A stretch of 64,000 bases of DNA from Sediminibacterium sp. (GTDB lineage Bacteria; Bacteroidota; Bacteroidia; Chitinophagales; Chitinophagaceae). The stretch is from positions 1 to 64,000 of the forward strand of contig JAEUVE010000003.1 in NCBI GenBank assembly GCA_016786865.1, read 5' to 3'. The first letter of the stretch is position 1, and every line of letters begins with the position of its first letter. Below the pieces are notes generated by a model. That model ran no database searches and was not told the DNA's origin. It saw only the letters and a program-made list of their open reading frames with translations. Position numbers and translations under genes: made by a program. This document shows positions 34,015 through 44,200 of this stretch, one piece after another.

Positions 34015-34932
34015 TTATTCGCTTGCTTTTTTCACTACAACCACAGTATGGGCTTTCGCCAAATTTTTGCTCTTATTTGGCGAAAAAATATAATCCAGCC
34101 TGCCCAATTGCAAGCCTCCCCAGCCTACCTGATTCACCAAAACATCTCCCCCCTTCCTGTTACTGTACTTCCTGGGCTGCGGAAAAAACCGGTGCGTATG
34201 GCCACCAATAATTAAATCGATGTCGTAACTCTCTTTTGCCAGTATTTCATCGCTCACCTTATCTTCATCGTATTTGTCTCCCAGATGTGATAAACAGATG
34301 ATGAAATCGCATTTTTGTTTGCGCAGGAGTTCGGCTGTTGCATTGGCCGATTCAACAGGATTCTTATACACCGTATTACCATAGAGATTGGCAGGCACCA
34401 GTCCGTCCAGCTCTATTCCAACTCCCAGTATACCTACTTTCTGCTTTCCCTTCTGAACAATGGTATAGGGGCGGTAATTGTTCTCCATGGGCGTACCCGT
34501 GAAATCATAATTACAGATCACGATCGGGAAACTGGCATGTTGCAACTGATTGGCAAAATTTTCTATCCCTGCATCAAAGTCGTGGTTGCCCATGGTAGCA
34601 GCATCATACCCCATCTTACTCATGGCCTTGATTTCCGGCTCTCCTTTGTACAGGTTAAAATAAGGTGTTCCCTGAAAGATGTCTCCGGCATCCAGTAGCA
34701 ATACCTGATCTGCCTCCCCTCGAATGTCTTTGATCAGCGACGACCTGGCTGCTACACCGCCCAGTCCCTGGTTCCGGCTTCCATCCATCGGAAAAGGGTC
34801 CAGGTGGCTGTGCACATCGTTGGTATGCAGGATCGTGAGCGCAGTATCCACAGTTGCAGCTCCTACCAGAGAGGAAGTCATCAAAGCACCGGTTGTGAGT
34901 GCGGTTTCCCGTATAAATGTTCTTCTATTCAT
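34015..34932 (-). CDS. Metallophosphatase, 5'-nucleotidase N-terminal domain, Tat-type signal
   Basis: About 305 residues, homologous to the catalytic half of UshA/5'-nucleotidases. The N-terminus has a twin-arginine-type signal (NRRTFIRETALTTGALM). Metal-site motifs in order: LHTNDVHSHLDPF, LLDAGDIFQG, MGNHDFDAG, ICNYDF and IIGGHTHRFF. It hydrolyses phosphate esters such as nucleotides outside the cytoplasm. The substrate-binding C-terminal domain is absent and is encoded by the upstream gene, which overlaps this one by a few bases. The start could be 34932 or 34938. A pair encoding both halves of one enzyme is a known arrangement in Bacteroidota. Confidence 0.9.
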   Translation of the reverse strand: MNRRTFIRETALTTGALMTSSLVGAATVDTALTILHTNDVHSHLDPFPMDGSRNQGLGGVAARSSLIKDIRGEADQVLLLDAGDIFQGTPYFNLYKGEPEIKAMSKMGYDAATMGNHDFDAGIENFANQLQHASFPIVICNYDFTGTPMENNYRPYTIVQKGKQKVGILGVGIELDGLVPANLYGNTVYKNPVESANATAELLRKQKCDFIICLSHLGDKYDEDKVSDEILAKESYDIDLIIGGHTHRFFPQPRKYSNRKGGDVLVNQVGWGGLQLGRLDYIFSPNKSKNLAKAHTVVVVKKASE

Positions 34933-35668
34933 TCGCAATACTTACTCTTTTTTCTAATGGACCATCCACCGACCTGCCTTGTCTGGTCATTAATTCAATA
35001 TATTCCACAAGGGCATCCCGCAGGAGGTAGCCCTTATTTTCTACCGGAATACTTTTCAGCATGGCTGCATTGCTGCCACCTGCTGCGATATAATCCGAAT
35101 TTGCTACAATATAACTGGCTTCCCGATTCAGGGGTTTTCCGTTGATGATGATCTGCTCGGCCTTACCGGAACGGATCACATAGGAAGAGCCTTTGGATAT
35201 AGGCCAGCCTCTGTCGGCAGCAATGTGCTGAATAAACTGCTCCAGCACGGTTCCTTTTATTTCCTGGATTACCACCAGGTTATCGAAAGGCATCAATTCA
35301 TATATATTCCCCAGGGTAATATTTCCTTTTTGTAATTCGGAACGGATTCCACCATTATTCATAAACCCTACATCCACCGGCCTGCCATATTTTTGGGCAG
35401 CCATTTGCTGCATACAATCGGCCATAAAGTTGCCGAGTATACTCTCCGGCTGCCTGCGATACATGTTTACATTGGTAAACCCGATTACTTTCTGCATCAT
35501 GCCCCTTACCTCACCGGCATAAGGCTGCAACATATTAGAGAGCGCTGTATCGGACTGAATTCCGGGAGAAACGCTGTATCCCTGATAAGTAACGGATTTC
35601 GGCTGATAAACGGTGGTACAGGAGACCAGAAAAAATAGAACAACAACAAGCGGCGTACTGCGATTCAT
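34925..35668 (-). CDS. 5'-nucleotidase C-terminal domain lipoprotein
   Basis: A 247-residue lipoprotein with signal peptide and lipobox FFLVSC (Cys17). The body is the 5'-nucleotidase C-terminal domain: NFMADCMQQ, GFMNNGGIRSEL (substrate-binding Asn/Gly/Arg loop), ELMPFDNLVV and YIVANSDYIAAGG. It overlaps the catalytic-half gene by 8 bp. The two products probably work together in the periplasm, one on the membrane. A -7-like TACCTTTC lies at the complement of 35690-35697. Confidence 0.9.
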   Translation of the reverse strand: MNRSTPLVVVLFFLVSCTTVYQPKSVTYQGYSVSPGIQSDTALSNMLQPYAGEVRGMMQKVIGFTNVNMYRRQPESILGNFMADCMQQMAAQKYGRPVDVGFMNNGGIRSELQKGNITLGNIYELMPFDNLVVIQEIKGTVLEQFIQHIAADRGWPISKGSSYVIRSGKAEQIIINGKPLNREASYIVANSDYIAAGGSNAAMLKSIPVENKGYLLRDALVEYIELMTRQGRSVDGPLEKRVSIANE

Positions 35669-35747
35669 ACTCGAGATTTGTGCGTTTAGAAAGGTACAAT
35701 AATTATCATTTCACCAGGGATTTTTTTACGGATGCTGTATTATACAG

Positions 35748-35755
35748 TACTTTTG
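35748..35755 (+). promoter_or_regulatory. Bacteroidota -7 promoter element
   Basis: TACTTTTG, an exact TAnnTTTG, 26 bp before the DUF3127 start at 35781. The implied leader is about 20 nt. Confidence 0.55.
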
Positions 35756-35780
35756 CCAGACTTAAAAAAATCCCTTGACC

Positions 35781-36158
35781 ATGAGTTATGAGATCACCGG
35801 CAAATTAGTGGCCAGATACGACATCGTTCAACGTACAGAAACCTTCAAAACCAGGGAGTTCGTTATAGAGAAAACCGAAGATATCAATGGCAGATCTATC
35901 ACCAACTACATCAAGTTTCAGTGCGTACAGGACAAAACAGCCATGCCCGACCGGTTCAATCTGGGAGATGAGGTAAAAGTGATGTTCAATATCAAGGGAA
36001 CCAAGTGGATGAAGGATGGCAGGGAAAACTATATTACTAACCTCGATGCCTGGAGAATGGAAACCATGAAACTATCGGGTGAAGGAACAGATATGCCGCC
36101 TGCAGGCAATTACAGCGACATGCCACCTGCCGATGTGGTAGACGATTTGCCATTCTGA
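35781..36158 (+). CDS. DUF3127 protein
   Basis: A 125-residue DUF3127 family protein, restricted mostly to Bacteroidota. An OB-like strand region (YEITGKLVARYDIVQRTETFKTREFVIEK is the first two strands) is followed by a disordered acidic tail ending VVDDLPF, very like the tip of SSB proteins. This suggests interaction with replication or repair factors, which is inference. I use the ATG at 35781; a TTG at 35775 is in frame but lies too close to the promoter. Confidence 0.88.
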   Translation: MSYEITGKLVARYDIVQRTETFKTREFVIEKTEDINGRSITNYIKFQCVQDKTAMPDRFNLGDEVKVMFNIKGTKWMKDGRENYITNLDAWRMETMKLSGEGTDMPPAGNYSDMPPADVVDDLPF

Positions 36159-36222
36159 TGGTTTCGTCCGTTTATCTAAGATTATACAGCATCAACACTT
36201 TTTAGGATCAATACCTGACAGT

Positions 36223-37803
36223 ATGCAAAAAGAATTCACGCTCCGGCTGAAGCCGCAGGAAGCTGCTTCCCCGGAAACCATCCAAAGTTATATTGCGCAA
36301 ACAGCAGGCTGCCCGCCCGAAGATGTACACGGTTTCCTGATCATGAAGCAATCCATCGATGCACGCAGCAAACAGGTATGGATCAATCTGGGCGTAAGGG
36401 CTTTTATTCAGGAGCCACCGGTTCAGCGAAACAGGATCAGCTATACATTCAAAGACGTGCAGCATGCAAGCAAAAGTGTAATAATTGTAGGAGCAGGACC
36501 TGCCGGTTTATTTGCTGCATTGCAGTTGCTGGAGCTCGGCATTAAACCCATTGTTATTGAACGGGGTAAAGACGTTAAATCGCGCAGAAGAGATCTTGCA
36601 AAACTCAACCGCGAAGGCATTGTAAATCCGGAGAGCAACTACTGCTTTGGAGAAGGAGGAGCAGGCACTTACAGCGATGGAAAATTGTATACCCGAAGCA
36701 GTAAGCGGGGTAATATGGATAAAGTATTACAGCTCTTCTACCAGTTTGGTGCAGATGAAACCGTATTGTACCAGTCTCATCCGCATATCGGTACCAACAA
36801 ACTGCCCCACATCATTACGGCCATGCGCCAGCAAATCCTGGACTGTGGCGGAGAACTGCACTTCAATAAAAAACTCACCGATATAGTACACAGCAATGGA
36901 AAGATCAATGCTGTTCGTACTGCAGACGGAGATACACTAAAAGCCGATGCCTATATACTGGCCACCGGACATTCTGCCCGCGATATTTTTGTTTTGCTGA
37001 ACAGGCAGCAGATCCTGATAGAATCCAAACCATTTGCATTGGGCGTGCGCATTGAACATCCGCAGGAAATTATTGATGCGGCACAGTACCACTGCAGTGT
37101 AAGAGAAGCTGCGCTTCCTCCCGCTTCCTACAGCCTGGTTGAACAGGTGAACGGCCGGGGCGTGTTCAGTTTCTGCATGTGTCCCGGAGGGATCATTGCA
37201 CCCGCAGCTACCGATCCGGGAGAGTTGGTAGTGAATGGCTGGAGCCCCAGTAAAAGAAACAACCCCTATGCCAACAGCGGTATGGTGGTACAGGTTTCCG
37301 AAGCAGATGCAGTGCAATACTTTAAACAACAAAAGCAATCCGTACAGGCAGATGCGTTGCTGCTGATGCATTTTCAGCAGGCGATCGAACAAAAAGCATT
37401 TCAGGCAGGTGGTGGAAAATTTGTTGCGCCGGCGCAACGCATGGGCGATTTCAGCAACAACCGGGGTTCCGCTTCACTACCCGATTGCAGCTACCTGCCC
37501 GGGCTGGCAACTGCATCACTGAACGAGGTATTGCCCGACTTTGTGTACAAGAGTTTACAGGGCGGATTCCGCAGCTTCGGCAAAAAAATGCGGGGTTATT
37601 TTACGAACGAAGCAGTTGTAGTAGCTACAGAAAGCAGAACTTCTTCTCCGGTAAGAATACCCAGACTGCCCAACACGCTCGCGCATCCGCAATTAAGCAA
37701 TCTCTACCCCTGTGGCGAAGGCGCTGGTTACGCCGGGGGCATTGTTAGTGCAGCTATGGACGGGCAGAAACTGGCCCTGATGATTCATCAGCAATGGATA
37801 TAA
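36223..37803 (+). CDS. FAD-dependent dehydrogenase (COG2509 type)
   Basis: A 526-residue flavoprotein. An N-terminal domain of about 80 residues precedes the dinucleotide-binding fold VIIVGAGPAGLFAALQL (near 90-105) with an Glu-ending second strand (IVIERG). The central segment NYCFGEGGAGTYSDGKLYTR and the C-terminal FAD-closing motif YPCGEGAGYAGGIVSAAMDG are typical of the uncharacterised FAD-dependent dehydrogenase family that is distantly related to BaiN/HI0933. It is probably a cytoplasmic oxidoreductase; the substrate is unknown. Confidence 0.88.
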   Translation: MQKEFTLRLKPQEAASPETIQSYIAQTAGCPPEDVHGFLIMKQSIDARSKQVWINLGVRAFIQEPPVQRNRISYTFKDVQHASKSVIIVGAGPAGLFAALQLLELGIKPIVIERGKDVKSRRRDLAKLNREGIVNPESNYCFGEGGAGTYSDGKLYTRSSKRGNMDKVLQLFYQFGADETVLYQSHPHIGTNKLPHIITAMRQQILDCGGELHFNKKLTDIVHSNGKINAVRTADGDTLKADAYILATGHSARDIFVLLNRQQILIESKPFALGVRIEHPQEIIDAAQYHCSVREAALPPASYSLVEQVNGRGVFSFCMCPGGIIAPAATDPGELVVNGWSPSKRNNPYANSGMVVQVSEADAVQYFKQQKQSVQADALLLMHFQQAIEQKAFQAGGGKFVAPAQRMGDFSNNRGSASLPDCSYLPGLATASLNEVLPDFVYKSLQGGFRSFGKKMRGYFTNEAVVVATESRTSSPVRIPRLPNTLAHPQLSNLYPCGEGAGYAGGIVSAAMDGQKLALMIHQQWI

Positions 37804-37821
37804 GAACAACGATTCCTTGTA

Positions 37822-38823
37822 CTAGCGGTTTTCGTTCTCTGTCTTTTTTGCCTGCAACTTGTTTTGTTTCAGCAATTCGTTTTGCTGATAGAGCAGGTAT
37901 TCCTGCTGATAGGCGGCTTTCTTTGCATCGGTCCAGTTGGCTATGGGGGTAAGATCAGGCTTGCCTGCATCTACCCAGCTGGTATACCAGAAGTCGGCAG
38001 TTAAATCTGCAGACAACAGGAGCTGCTGATTTACAGTAGGCTTCAACGCAGCACCATAGGCTTTGGCAAAAGCACTGCTGTAATTTTTATACTCCTTACC
38101 CTTTCTTACCTGAACCCGGTATTTTTCAGCTTCGGTGAATTGCGCCGATACGGCTTTTTCTTTGGCCAACACATCTGGCAACAAGCTATGGGCCTGTCTT
38201 ACCGCTTTCCAGATGGCTGCCGCAGGATCTTTCAGGTATTGGGCCTGGTGACTGCTATGCAGTTGATAGCTGTTGATTTCTATTTCCGGCACCATGGTTT
38301 CCCATAAACTGTGTAATCCCTTTTGGCCGGTCAGCTGACCGTCGAAATTACTGGTGGTATGAAGCGGCACATGTGCGTCCGCTATATAATGGCCAATATC
38401 CGCTGCATAAAACAGAATGCTCTCTTTGTTTTTCATGCGGAAGGCCTCCGTAAGCTTCTTCTGAAGAAAAACCACCTGGTAAGGAACATATCCATATTTC
38501 AGGAGGCTGTCTTTTCCATATTGTTTTACGGCAGCATCCCATTTCATGGGCATACGGTGTGCAGCATCCATTCCAAAATCTTCCAGATCTATGAAATGCT
38601 TCGGGGCTTCCGTGCTGTCGGTGTTTCTTCTGACATCGGGTCTTACTGCATCATATATCAACTGATCGGCATGACCATAAAAAAACGGAACCATTGGCGC
38701 AGGTAACTGATAAATAGCCAGTTGCTGCACTGCTTTGTGTACCAAAAAACCCCAGCTGCTCAATCCATTGAGCAGGAGCAACATAAGTGCCAAGAAACCT
38801 GCTTTCCTAAAACCGTTAATCAT
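37822..38823 (-). CDS. Secreted zinc-dependent phospholipase C / S1-P1 nuclease-like protein
   Basis: A 333-residue exported protein. The signal peptide (1-23) ends just before Trp24, which would be the N-terminal zinc ligand, as in phospholipase C and nuclease P1; His29 follows. Further ligands lie in KHFIDLEDFG and in IGHYIADAHVPLHTTSNFDGQ, followed by LHSLWE. All expected ligands appear present. It cleaves phosphodiester bonds of phospholipids or nucleic acids outside the cell. The C-terminus is a charged coil with Lys/Gln repeats. Convergent with the FAD gene, 18 bp apart. Confidence 0.85.
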   Translation of the reverse strand: MINGFRKAGFLALMLLLLNGLSSWGFLVHKAVQQLAIYQLPAPMVPFFYGHADQLIYDAVRPDVRRNTDSTEAPKHFIDLEDFGMDAAHRMPMKWDAAVKQYGKDSLLKYGYVPYQVVFLQKKLTEAFRMKNKESILFYAADIGHYIADAHVPLHTTSNFDGQLTGQKGLHSLWETMVPEIEINSYQLHSSHQAQYLKDPAAAIWKAVRQAHSLLPDVLAKEKAVSAQFTEAEKYRVQVRKGKEYKNYSSAFAKAYGAALKPTVNQQLLLSADLTADFWYTSWVDAGKPDLTPIANWTDAKKAAYQQEYLLYQQNELLKQNKLQAKKTENENR

Positions 38824-38851
38824 TATTATTCCGTTTTGATTGAATTTTTTG

Positions 38852-38859
38852 CAAATTTA
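38852..38859 (-). promoter_or_regulatory. Bacteroidota -7 promoter element
   Basis: On the minus strand TAAATTTG, an exact TAnnTTTG, 29-36 bp upstream of the start at 38823. Confidence 0.5.
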
Positions 38860-38938
38860 CTATAAAGAAGATGGTTGCTGTAATATTTTGGTAATTGGAG
38901 CAACTAACGATCGTAACACCTAAATCACCAATTTTATT

Positions 38939-39874
38939 ATGAGTGCAATTCTGCAACTTGAACACCTCAAAAAACACTATGCTACTCAAAAAGCGGTAGA
39001 CGATATCAGTTTTTCCATTGAGAAGGGCAGCATATTTGGCCTGTTGGGTCCTAACGGAGCCGGTAAAACAACGCTGCTGAGAATGATCACCGGTATTTTT
39101 TACCCCGACAGCGGCAGCATCCTGTTCGATGGAAGGCCTTTTCATCCGGAGGAAGACATCATTCGTATTGGCTATATGCCCGAAGAAAGAGGACTTTACA
39201 AAAAGATGAAAATCGGCGAGCATGCCCTGTACCTTGCACAGTTAAAAGGACTCAGCCGCTCTGAAGCCATGGAAAAAATCCGTTTTTGGTTCAAACGACT
39301 CGAAATGGAAAGCTGGTGGAACAAAAAAGTGGAAGACCTGAGTAAAGGAATGAGCCAGAAGCTCCAGTTTGTTACCACTGTGTTGCATGAGCCCAAGCTG
39401 ATTATACTGGATGAACCGTTCAGCGGACTTGACCCGGTAAATGCCAACCTCATTAAAGATGAGATATATGGGCTGGCACAAAGAGGCAGCACCATTATTT
39501 TCAGTACCCACCGGATGGAACAGGTAGAAGAAATCTGCGACCATATTGTATTGGTGAACCTGGGTAAGAAAATCCTGGATGGCACGGTGGGCAACATCAA
39601 GCAACAGTTCAAGGAAAACAAGTTCAGCATCAAACTGAGCGAGCTGCCCGCAGTAATTCAGTCGGAGGCATTTACGGTAGAAGAAAGAAAAATGAATGAA
39701 CTGATCGTAAAAATCAGTCCCAATCACCGGAGCAACGATGTACTGCAGCACTTCCTGCAGCAGCAGATCACCATTGAATCCTTCCACGAAATTTTGCCAT
39801 CCTTAAACGAAATTTTCATTGGCCTGGTAGAAGGCACTTCTGCAACCACCAGAGCATTTCAGCAACCGTCATAA
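38939..39874 (+). CDS. ABC transporter ATP-binding protein (NatA-like)
   Basis: A 311-residue ABC ATPase. Walker A is LLGPNGAGKTTLL (about 34-46). The signature motif reads LSKGMSQKLQF, a common variant of LSGGQ. Walker B is LIILDEPFSGLDP, and the H-loop FSTHRMEQ follows. A C-terminal regulatory extension of about 90 residues follows the ATPase. It drives the permease encoded 11 bp downstream. The pair resembles the sodium exporter NatAB and related ABC-2 exporters; the substrate is unknown. Confidence 0.93.
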   Translation: MSAILQLEHLKKHYATQKAVDDISFSIEKGSIFGLLGPNGAGKTTLLRMITGIFYPDSGSILFDGRPFHPEEDIIRIGYMPEERGLYKKMKIGEHALYLAQLKGLSRSEAMEKIRFWFKRLEMESWWNKKVEDLSKGMSQKLQFVTTVLHEPKLIILDEPFSGLDPVNANLIKDEIYGLAQRGSTIIFSTHRMEQVEEICDHIVLVNLGKKILDGTVGNIKQQFKENKFSIKLSELPAVIQSEAFTVEERKMNELIVKISPNHRSNDVLQHFLQQQITIESFHEILPSLNEIFIGLVEGTSATTRAFQQPS

Positions 39875-39885
39875 CTAATTATAAG

Positions 39886-41220
39886 ATGAATAAAATTCTG
39901 ATCATCATACAACGCGAATACCTGAGCAGGGTAAAGAACAAGCGTTTTTTACTTACCACTATTTTAACGCCGCTGCTCATGGTGCTGTTCATTGTAGGCG
40001 CCACTTATTTTGCCAATCAGGGCAAGGAAGATCACAAGATTGCCGTAGTGGACCAGAATGGCTTTTTCAAGGGCAACCTGGAAGATGGAAAACACATCCA
40101 TTTTGAATTTCCGGAAGGAGTAGATACCGGCAACTACATTCAAAAAGGCTTTACAGATATTTTGCTGATTCCGGAATTCAAGGGAACCGAAAAAGTGAAT
40201 TACATCATCCGTTCCAAAAAGCGGATAGGTTTAACCACTGAGGAAGCCATCAGTAGAAGAATTGATGCAGCCATCGAAGACAAGATGCTGCAGGATGCAG
40301 GCATAGAACGTGCACAGCTGGATTCGATCCGGGAAAAATCACAGTTTGCCGAATTAAAATCTTTGGAAGAACAGGGTGATTCTGCAAAGGAAAGCAATGC
40401 CGCCCTCTCCTACGGAATTGGTTTTGGCAGCGGCATGCTGATTTATATCACCATGTTTATCTATGGCGCCATGGTAATGCGAGGCGTAATGGAAGAAAAA
40501 ACCAACCGCATTGCGGAAGTAATGGTAAGCAGTGTAAAACCCTTCCAGCTGATGCTCGGAAAAATCATTGGTATTGGCGCGGTAGGGCTTACCCAGTTCC
40601 TGATGTGGATTGTATTGGTTATTGGATTAATGACCGCAGCACAGTTCCTCATACCACATGAAGTACTGGATCAGGTAAATACGTTGAACCAATACAACGG
40701 ACAAATTCCTGCCGGTGGAATGATGCAGGCAGGAGACACTGCACAGAATATTTACAAGATCCAGCATACCATGAGTACCGCCAACTGGCCATTGATCATC
40801 GGATGTTTTATCTTTTACTTTTTAGGAGGCTACCTGTTTTATGCTTCACTGTTTGCAGCAGTAGGTAGCGTGGTGAATGAAGATCCGCAGGATGCACAGA
40901 GTTTGATGATGCCTATTACCATGCCGATCATTTTCTCTTTCATCATCATGACCAATGCGGTACAAAACCCCGGCTCTCCGATTGCAACCTGGGCAAGCAT
41001 TATTCCGTTCAGTTCACCGATGGTGATGATGGCAAGGATTGCCTATGGCGTACCCGGAACGGTTGCTTATTGGGAGCTAATCGTGAGTATGCTTAGCCTG
41101 ATAGCAGGATTCTTGCTCACCACCTGGCTCAGTGCCAAGATATACCGCACGGGTATCCTGATGTATGGAAAAAAAGTGAGCTGGAAAGAAATGGGCAAAT
41201 GGGCTTTCCGAAAAAATTAA
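39886..41220 (+). CDS. ABC-2 type permease (NatB-like)
   Basis: A 444-residue membrane subunit. A first transmembrane helix (FLLTTILTPLLMVLFIVGATYF, about 22-43) is followed by a large extracytoplasmic loop of about 130 residues, and then five more helices (from MLIYITMFIYGAMVMRG to IAGFLLTTWLSA). This 1+5 layout with a long first loop is typical of the ABC-2/NatB exporters. The motif EEKTNRIAEVMVSSVKPFQLMLGKI is characteristic. Operon with the ATPase. Confidence 0.93.
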   Translation: MNKILIIIQREYLSRVKNKRFLLTTILTPLLMVLFIVGATYFANQGKEDHKIAVVDQNGFFKGNLEDGKHIHFEFPEGVDTGNYIQKGFTDILLIPEFKGTEKVNYIIRSKKRIGLTTEEAISRRIDAAIEDKMLQDAGIERAQLDSIREKSQFAELKSLEEQGDSAKESNAALSYGIGFGSGMLIYITMFIYGAMVMRGVMEEKTNRIAEVMVSSVKPFQLMLGKIIGIGAVGLTQFLMWIVLVIGLMTAAQFLIPHEVLDQVNTLNQYNGQIPAGGMMQAGDTAQNIYKIQHTMSTANWPLIIGCFIFYFLGGYLFYASLFAAVGSVVNEDPQDAQSLMMPITMPIIFSFIIMTNAVQNPGSPIATWASIIPFSSPMVMMARIAYGVPGTVAYWELIVSMLSLIAGFLLTTWLSAKIYRTGILMYGKKVSWKEMGKWAFRKN

Positions 41221-41238
41221 ACAATCAAAGCTTCTGAT

Positions 41239-41269
41239 AAAAAGCTCCGCTTACCGGCGGGGCTTTTTT
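41239..41269. terminator. Bidirectional terminator
   Basis: AAAAAGC plus TCCGC (41239-41250) pairs with GCGGG plus GCTTTTT around a six-base loop. It lies between the convergent permease and sprA genes and touches the sprA stop codon. Confidence 0.8.
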
Positions 41270-44200
41270 ATTGTGCCAGTGAAATCCGCACATTCACTCC
41301 CGCTCTTGTATTCACGATGGGTGCAGAAGTGGAGATGTACGGAGTAACCCTTCGCTGATCAAAGAAGAACTTAATGTTGATGCGGTTGTTCAGTACATAA
41401 TCAATGGCCGGTTGCAGGGTGATTTCTTTCTGGCCGCCAGTACCGTAGGCATTACTTTGATCGAGCCTGCTGTTGCTGATAGACACATCCCTTACCGAAA
41501 CATCCAGTTTAAGGTTGAGGTCATTCACCAGTTTTTTGCCCCTTCCGCCAGGCAGTTTAAACGGCAGATTGAAACCACGCTTTCTCCAGTTAACACCAAC
41601 AATCCATTCGGTGCTCCTGCTCTCACTGAGCTGGTAGTCTACCAGGCTCATGCTCAATTGCCGGCTCTTTCTGTATTCAAAATTGAAATTGAATTGGGTA
41701 TTGGTGGTAACGTCTACCTTGATCAATGGTTCAAACCGTTCTGCAATGCTCACATTCGGAATCAGGAAGAACGGAATAAAATTACCACTGGTACTGTCTA
41801 TGAATCCCGGAGCGCTGAGGCGGAAAGGATCCTGGTACAGCAATGCGCTGTTGAAGCTGTTCATACTCAGCTGACCGTTGTAACCATGCGTAAGAGTGAT
41901 ATTCGTAAACAACGAAGAAAGGGCTGGTATTTTACTAAGACCGGTATAAGTAACCCGCCAGTTGGGTCTTGGAATAATTCCGCGGAAAGGATTGGCGCTG
42001 ATATTGCTGCCGGCCTCCTTAATCAGGCTCACATTGTTTGGATCCTTACCGGTATAAGCTGCTATAAAAGCAGGCACCAGTACATCCTGTGCATAACGGC
42101 CATAGCCTTTCGCAAAACCATCCGCCGTAAATTTCTGGTTATCTGGTAAAGCCTGCCAGTATGGGTTGGCCGCAGCTACCCGCTGCGAAACAATGATCCG
42201 GTTATCCTGGAATTGACGGAAAGTAGCAGAGATCTCGTTGGGATTCTGTTTACCAAACAAGGTATTGAAAGCAATATAAGAAACACTGAAACCACCGTTG
42301 AACAAAGGATTCAGTTGTCCAAAATTGTTTCCGGTGCCAGTGGTGTCTTTAATAAGCGCAGAATAATCTTTGGTGAAAGATTTGTCGATGTTCAGGTCGA
42401 TGATCAGTTCACGTATCGGTTCCAGCTGTGCCGTAATATTCAGTCTTTGTTCAAAACTCTGTCTGAACAGGAAATTGAATGTACTGTCTTTGGTCAGTAG
42501 TCCTTTCGCAATTTTCTGATCGATCCAGTTTTTATCGGGTTGTTTGCCAAATACATAATCCAGACCCGGTGCCATGGTTTTGAAATTCTGACCAATGAAC
42601 CGGGTACTATCCATATAACCAGGTAAACGGCTCCGATAATTCTCGCTGTAATTGAGCGTAATATTCCTGACCATGGTCAGGAACTTACCTGCAACACGGG
42701 TAGCTCCGCCAAACTCCGGCATCTGGTTGGCGCGGCTCAACCGGTCTGCAATCCTAAAATCCCTTCGTTGCTGACGCCACTTCTTCAAAGCATCTATGCG
42801 GGCCTTACCGGTAAGATCGCGCAATACCTCTTCTTTGGAAGGAAGTGAGGAGCTCAGGGTATTCGGCAAATTAGCCGGTGCATTTTTAGGACGCGGAGCG
42901 GGAATATTATCGAGTGCCCGCAGCAGTTTAGACTTGGCATAAAGATTGGCAAAACTGAACTGTGCCGTGAATATATTTTCCTGTGAGTTCTCAATGGTAT
43001 TACCCAGGTTCACCGCAATACGACTTGCTCCCACCCAATTGTAAGAGGTACCATAACTGTATCGGGCAGTAATCCAGTCGGCAAAAGGAAATTTGTTCAG
43101 CGGAAGATTGTAATTCAGGAGGGCCTTCTGCTGGTAAAGGGTATTGCGTCCGCCTTTCCAGAAATTGTTGCGAACAATGTCTCTCTTTTCTTTGGTATCG
43201 ATTCTCCCGAAAGGCTCGTCTATCCGGGCGTTGTTGGTAGCATTAAAGTCTGCGTTCAGCGAACGGGTCAGGTCCCAACGCATATTGTAGAAGCGATCGA
43301 ACGTAAAATATTTATCGTAAGTGGTATCTACCCGGTCTACCTTGTTGCTGTAGGAGCTTACAATTCTTGGTACAAATTCGGCAAACTGCCGGTTGATATC
43401 GGCCCTGAAATTCAGGAAAGAAGGACGCAGGTTGATATTGGCATCACGAATGAATGCCAGCCAGGGAGACCTGCCTTTGATCAGTTTTTTAAACGGCTCA
43501 ATGAAATTATTCTGTCCTACAAAAGTATACCCCAATCCACCACGTTGCCTTACCACCCTGTTCTGCTGAATCACCGGACTGGACTGTTCCGTTTGCGAAA
43601 AAGCATAACTGAAATCGAAATTGCTCAGGCGAAGCAAACCGGGTTTTCCCGTACCAGGCAATATCCGCACATTGGTAAAATTGATTGTCTTGATGGTGGT
43701 CTGATCCACCGCTGCGCGCCGGATAGAGTCGCGAACCGCTTCCGGACTCTTGTCTCTTTTTTCTGCATACAACACATCTTTGTCGTAGGGATCAAACTCC
43801 GGTGTACGAACACTTCTGTTGATGCTTGCATAAATGGGAACGGAAAGTCTTGCTTTTTTGGGAACCAGTTTACCTGCATCAATATTGGCAGCAATATCAA
43901 ACTGCGTCAGGTTGTCTTTGGCGCGTTCATTGGCCCGCTGTTCAATCGTACCAAAACCCTGTGTATACTTGTTGGCAGATACGGTAAGCGTTCCCAGATC
44001 GGCCAGCACCATGTCTACCCTGCCGAGTGCAGCCCAGCCACCTCGTTCGTCGATACCCGATAAACGAAGTTCATTCAACCAAACTTCGGTACTGATTGCG
44101 TGATCGTTTTTAACCGGGTTCTCCACTGCAACTAAAATGCCGCGCACTTCGCCCAGGTTGGGATTTCCCATGATCGAAAAAGTTTTATTACCAATCTGCC

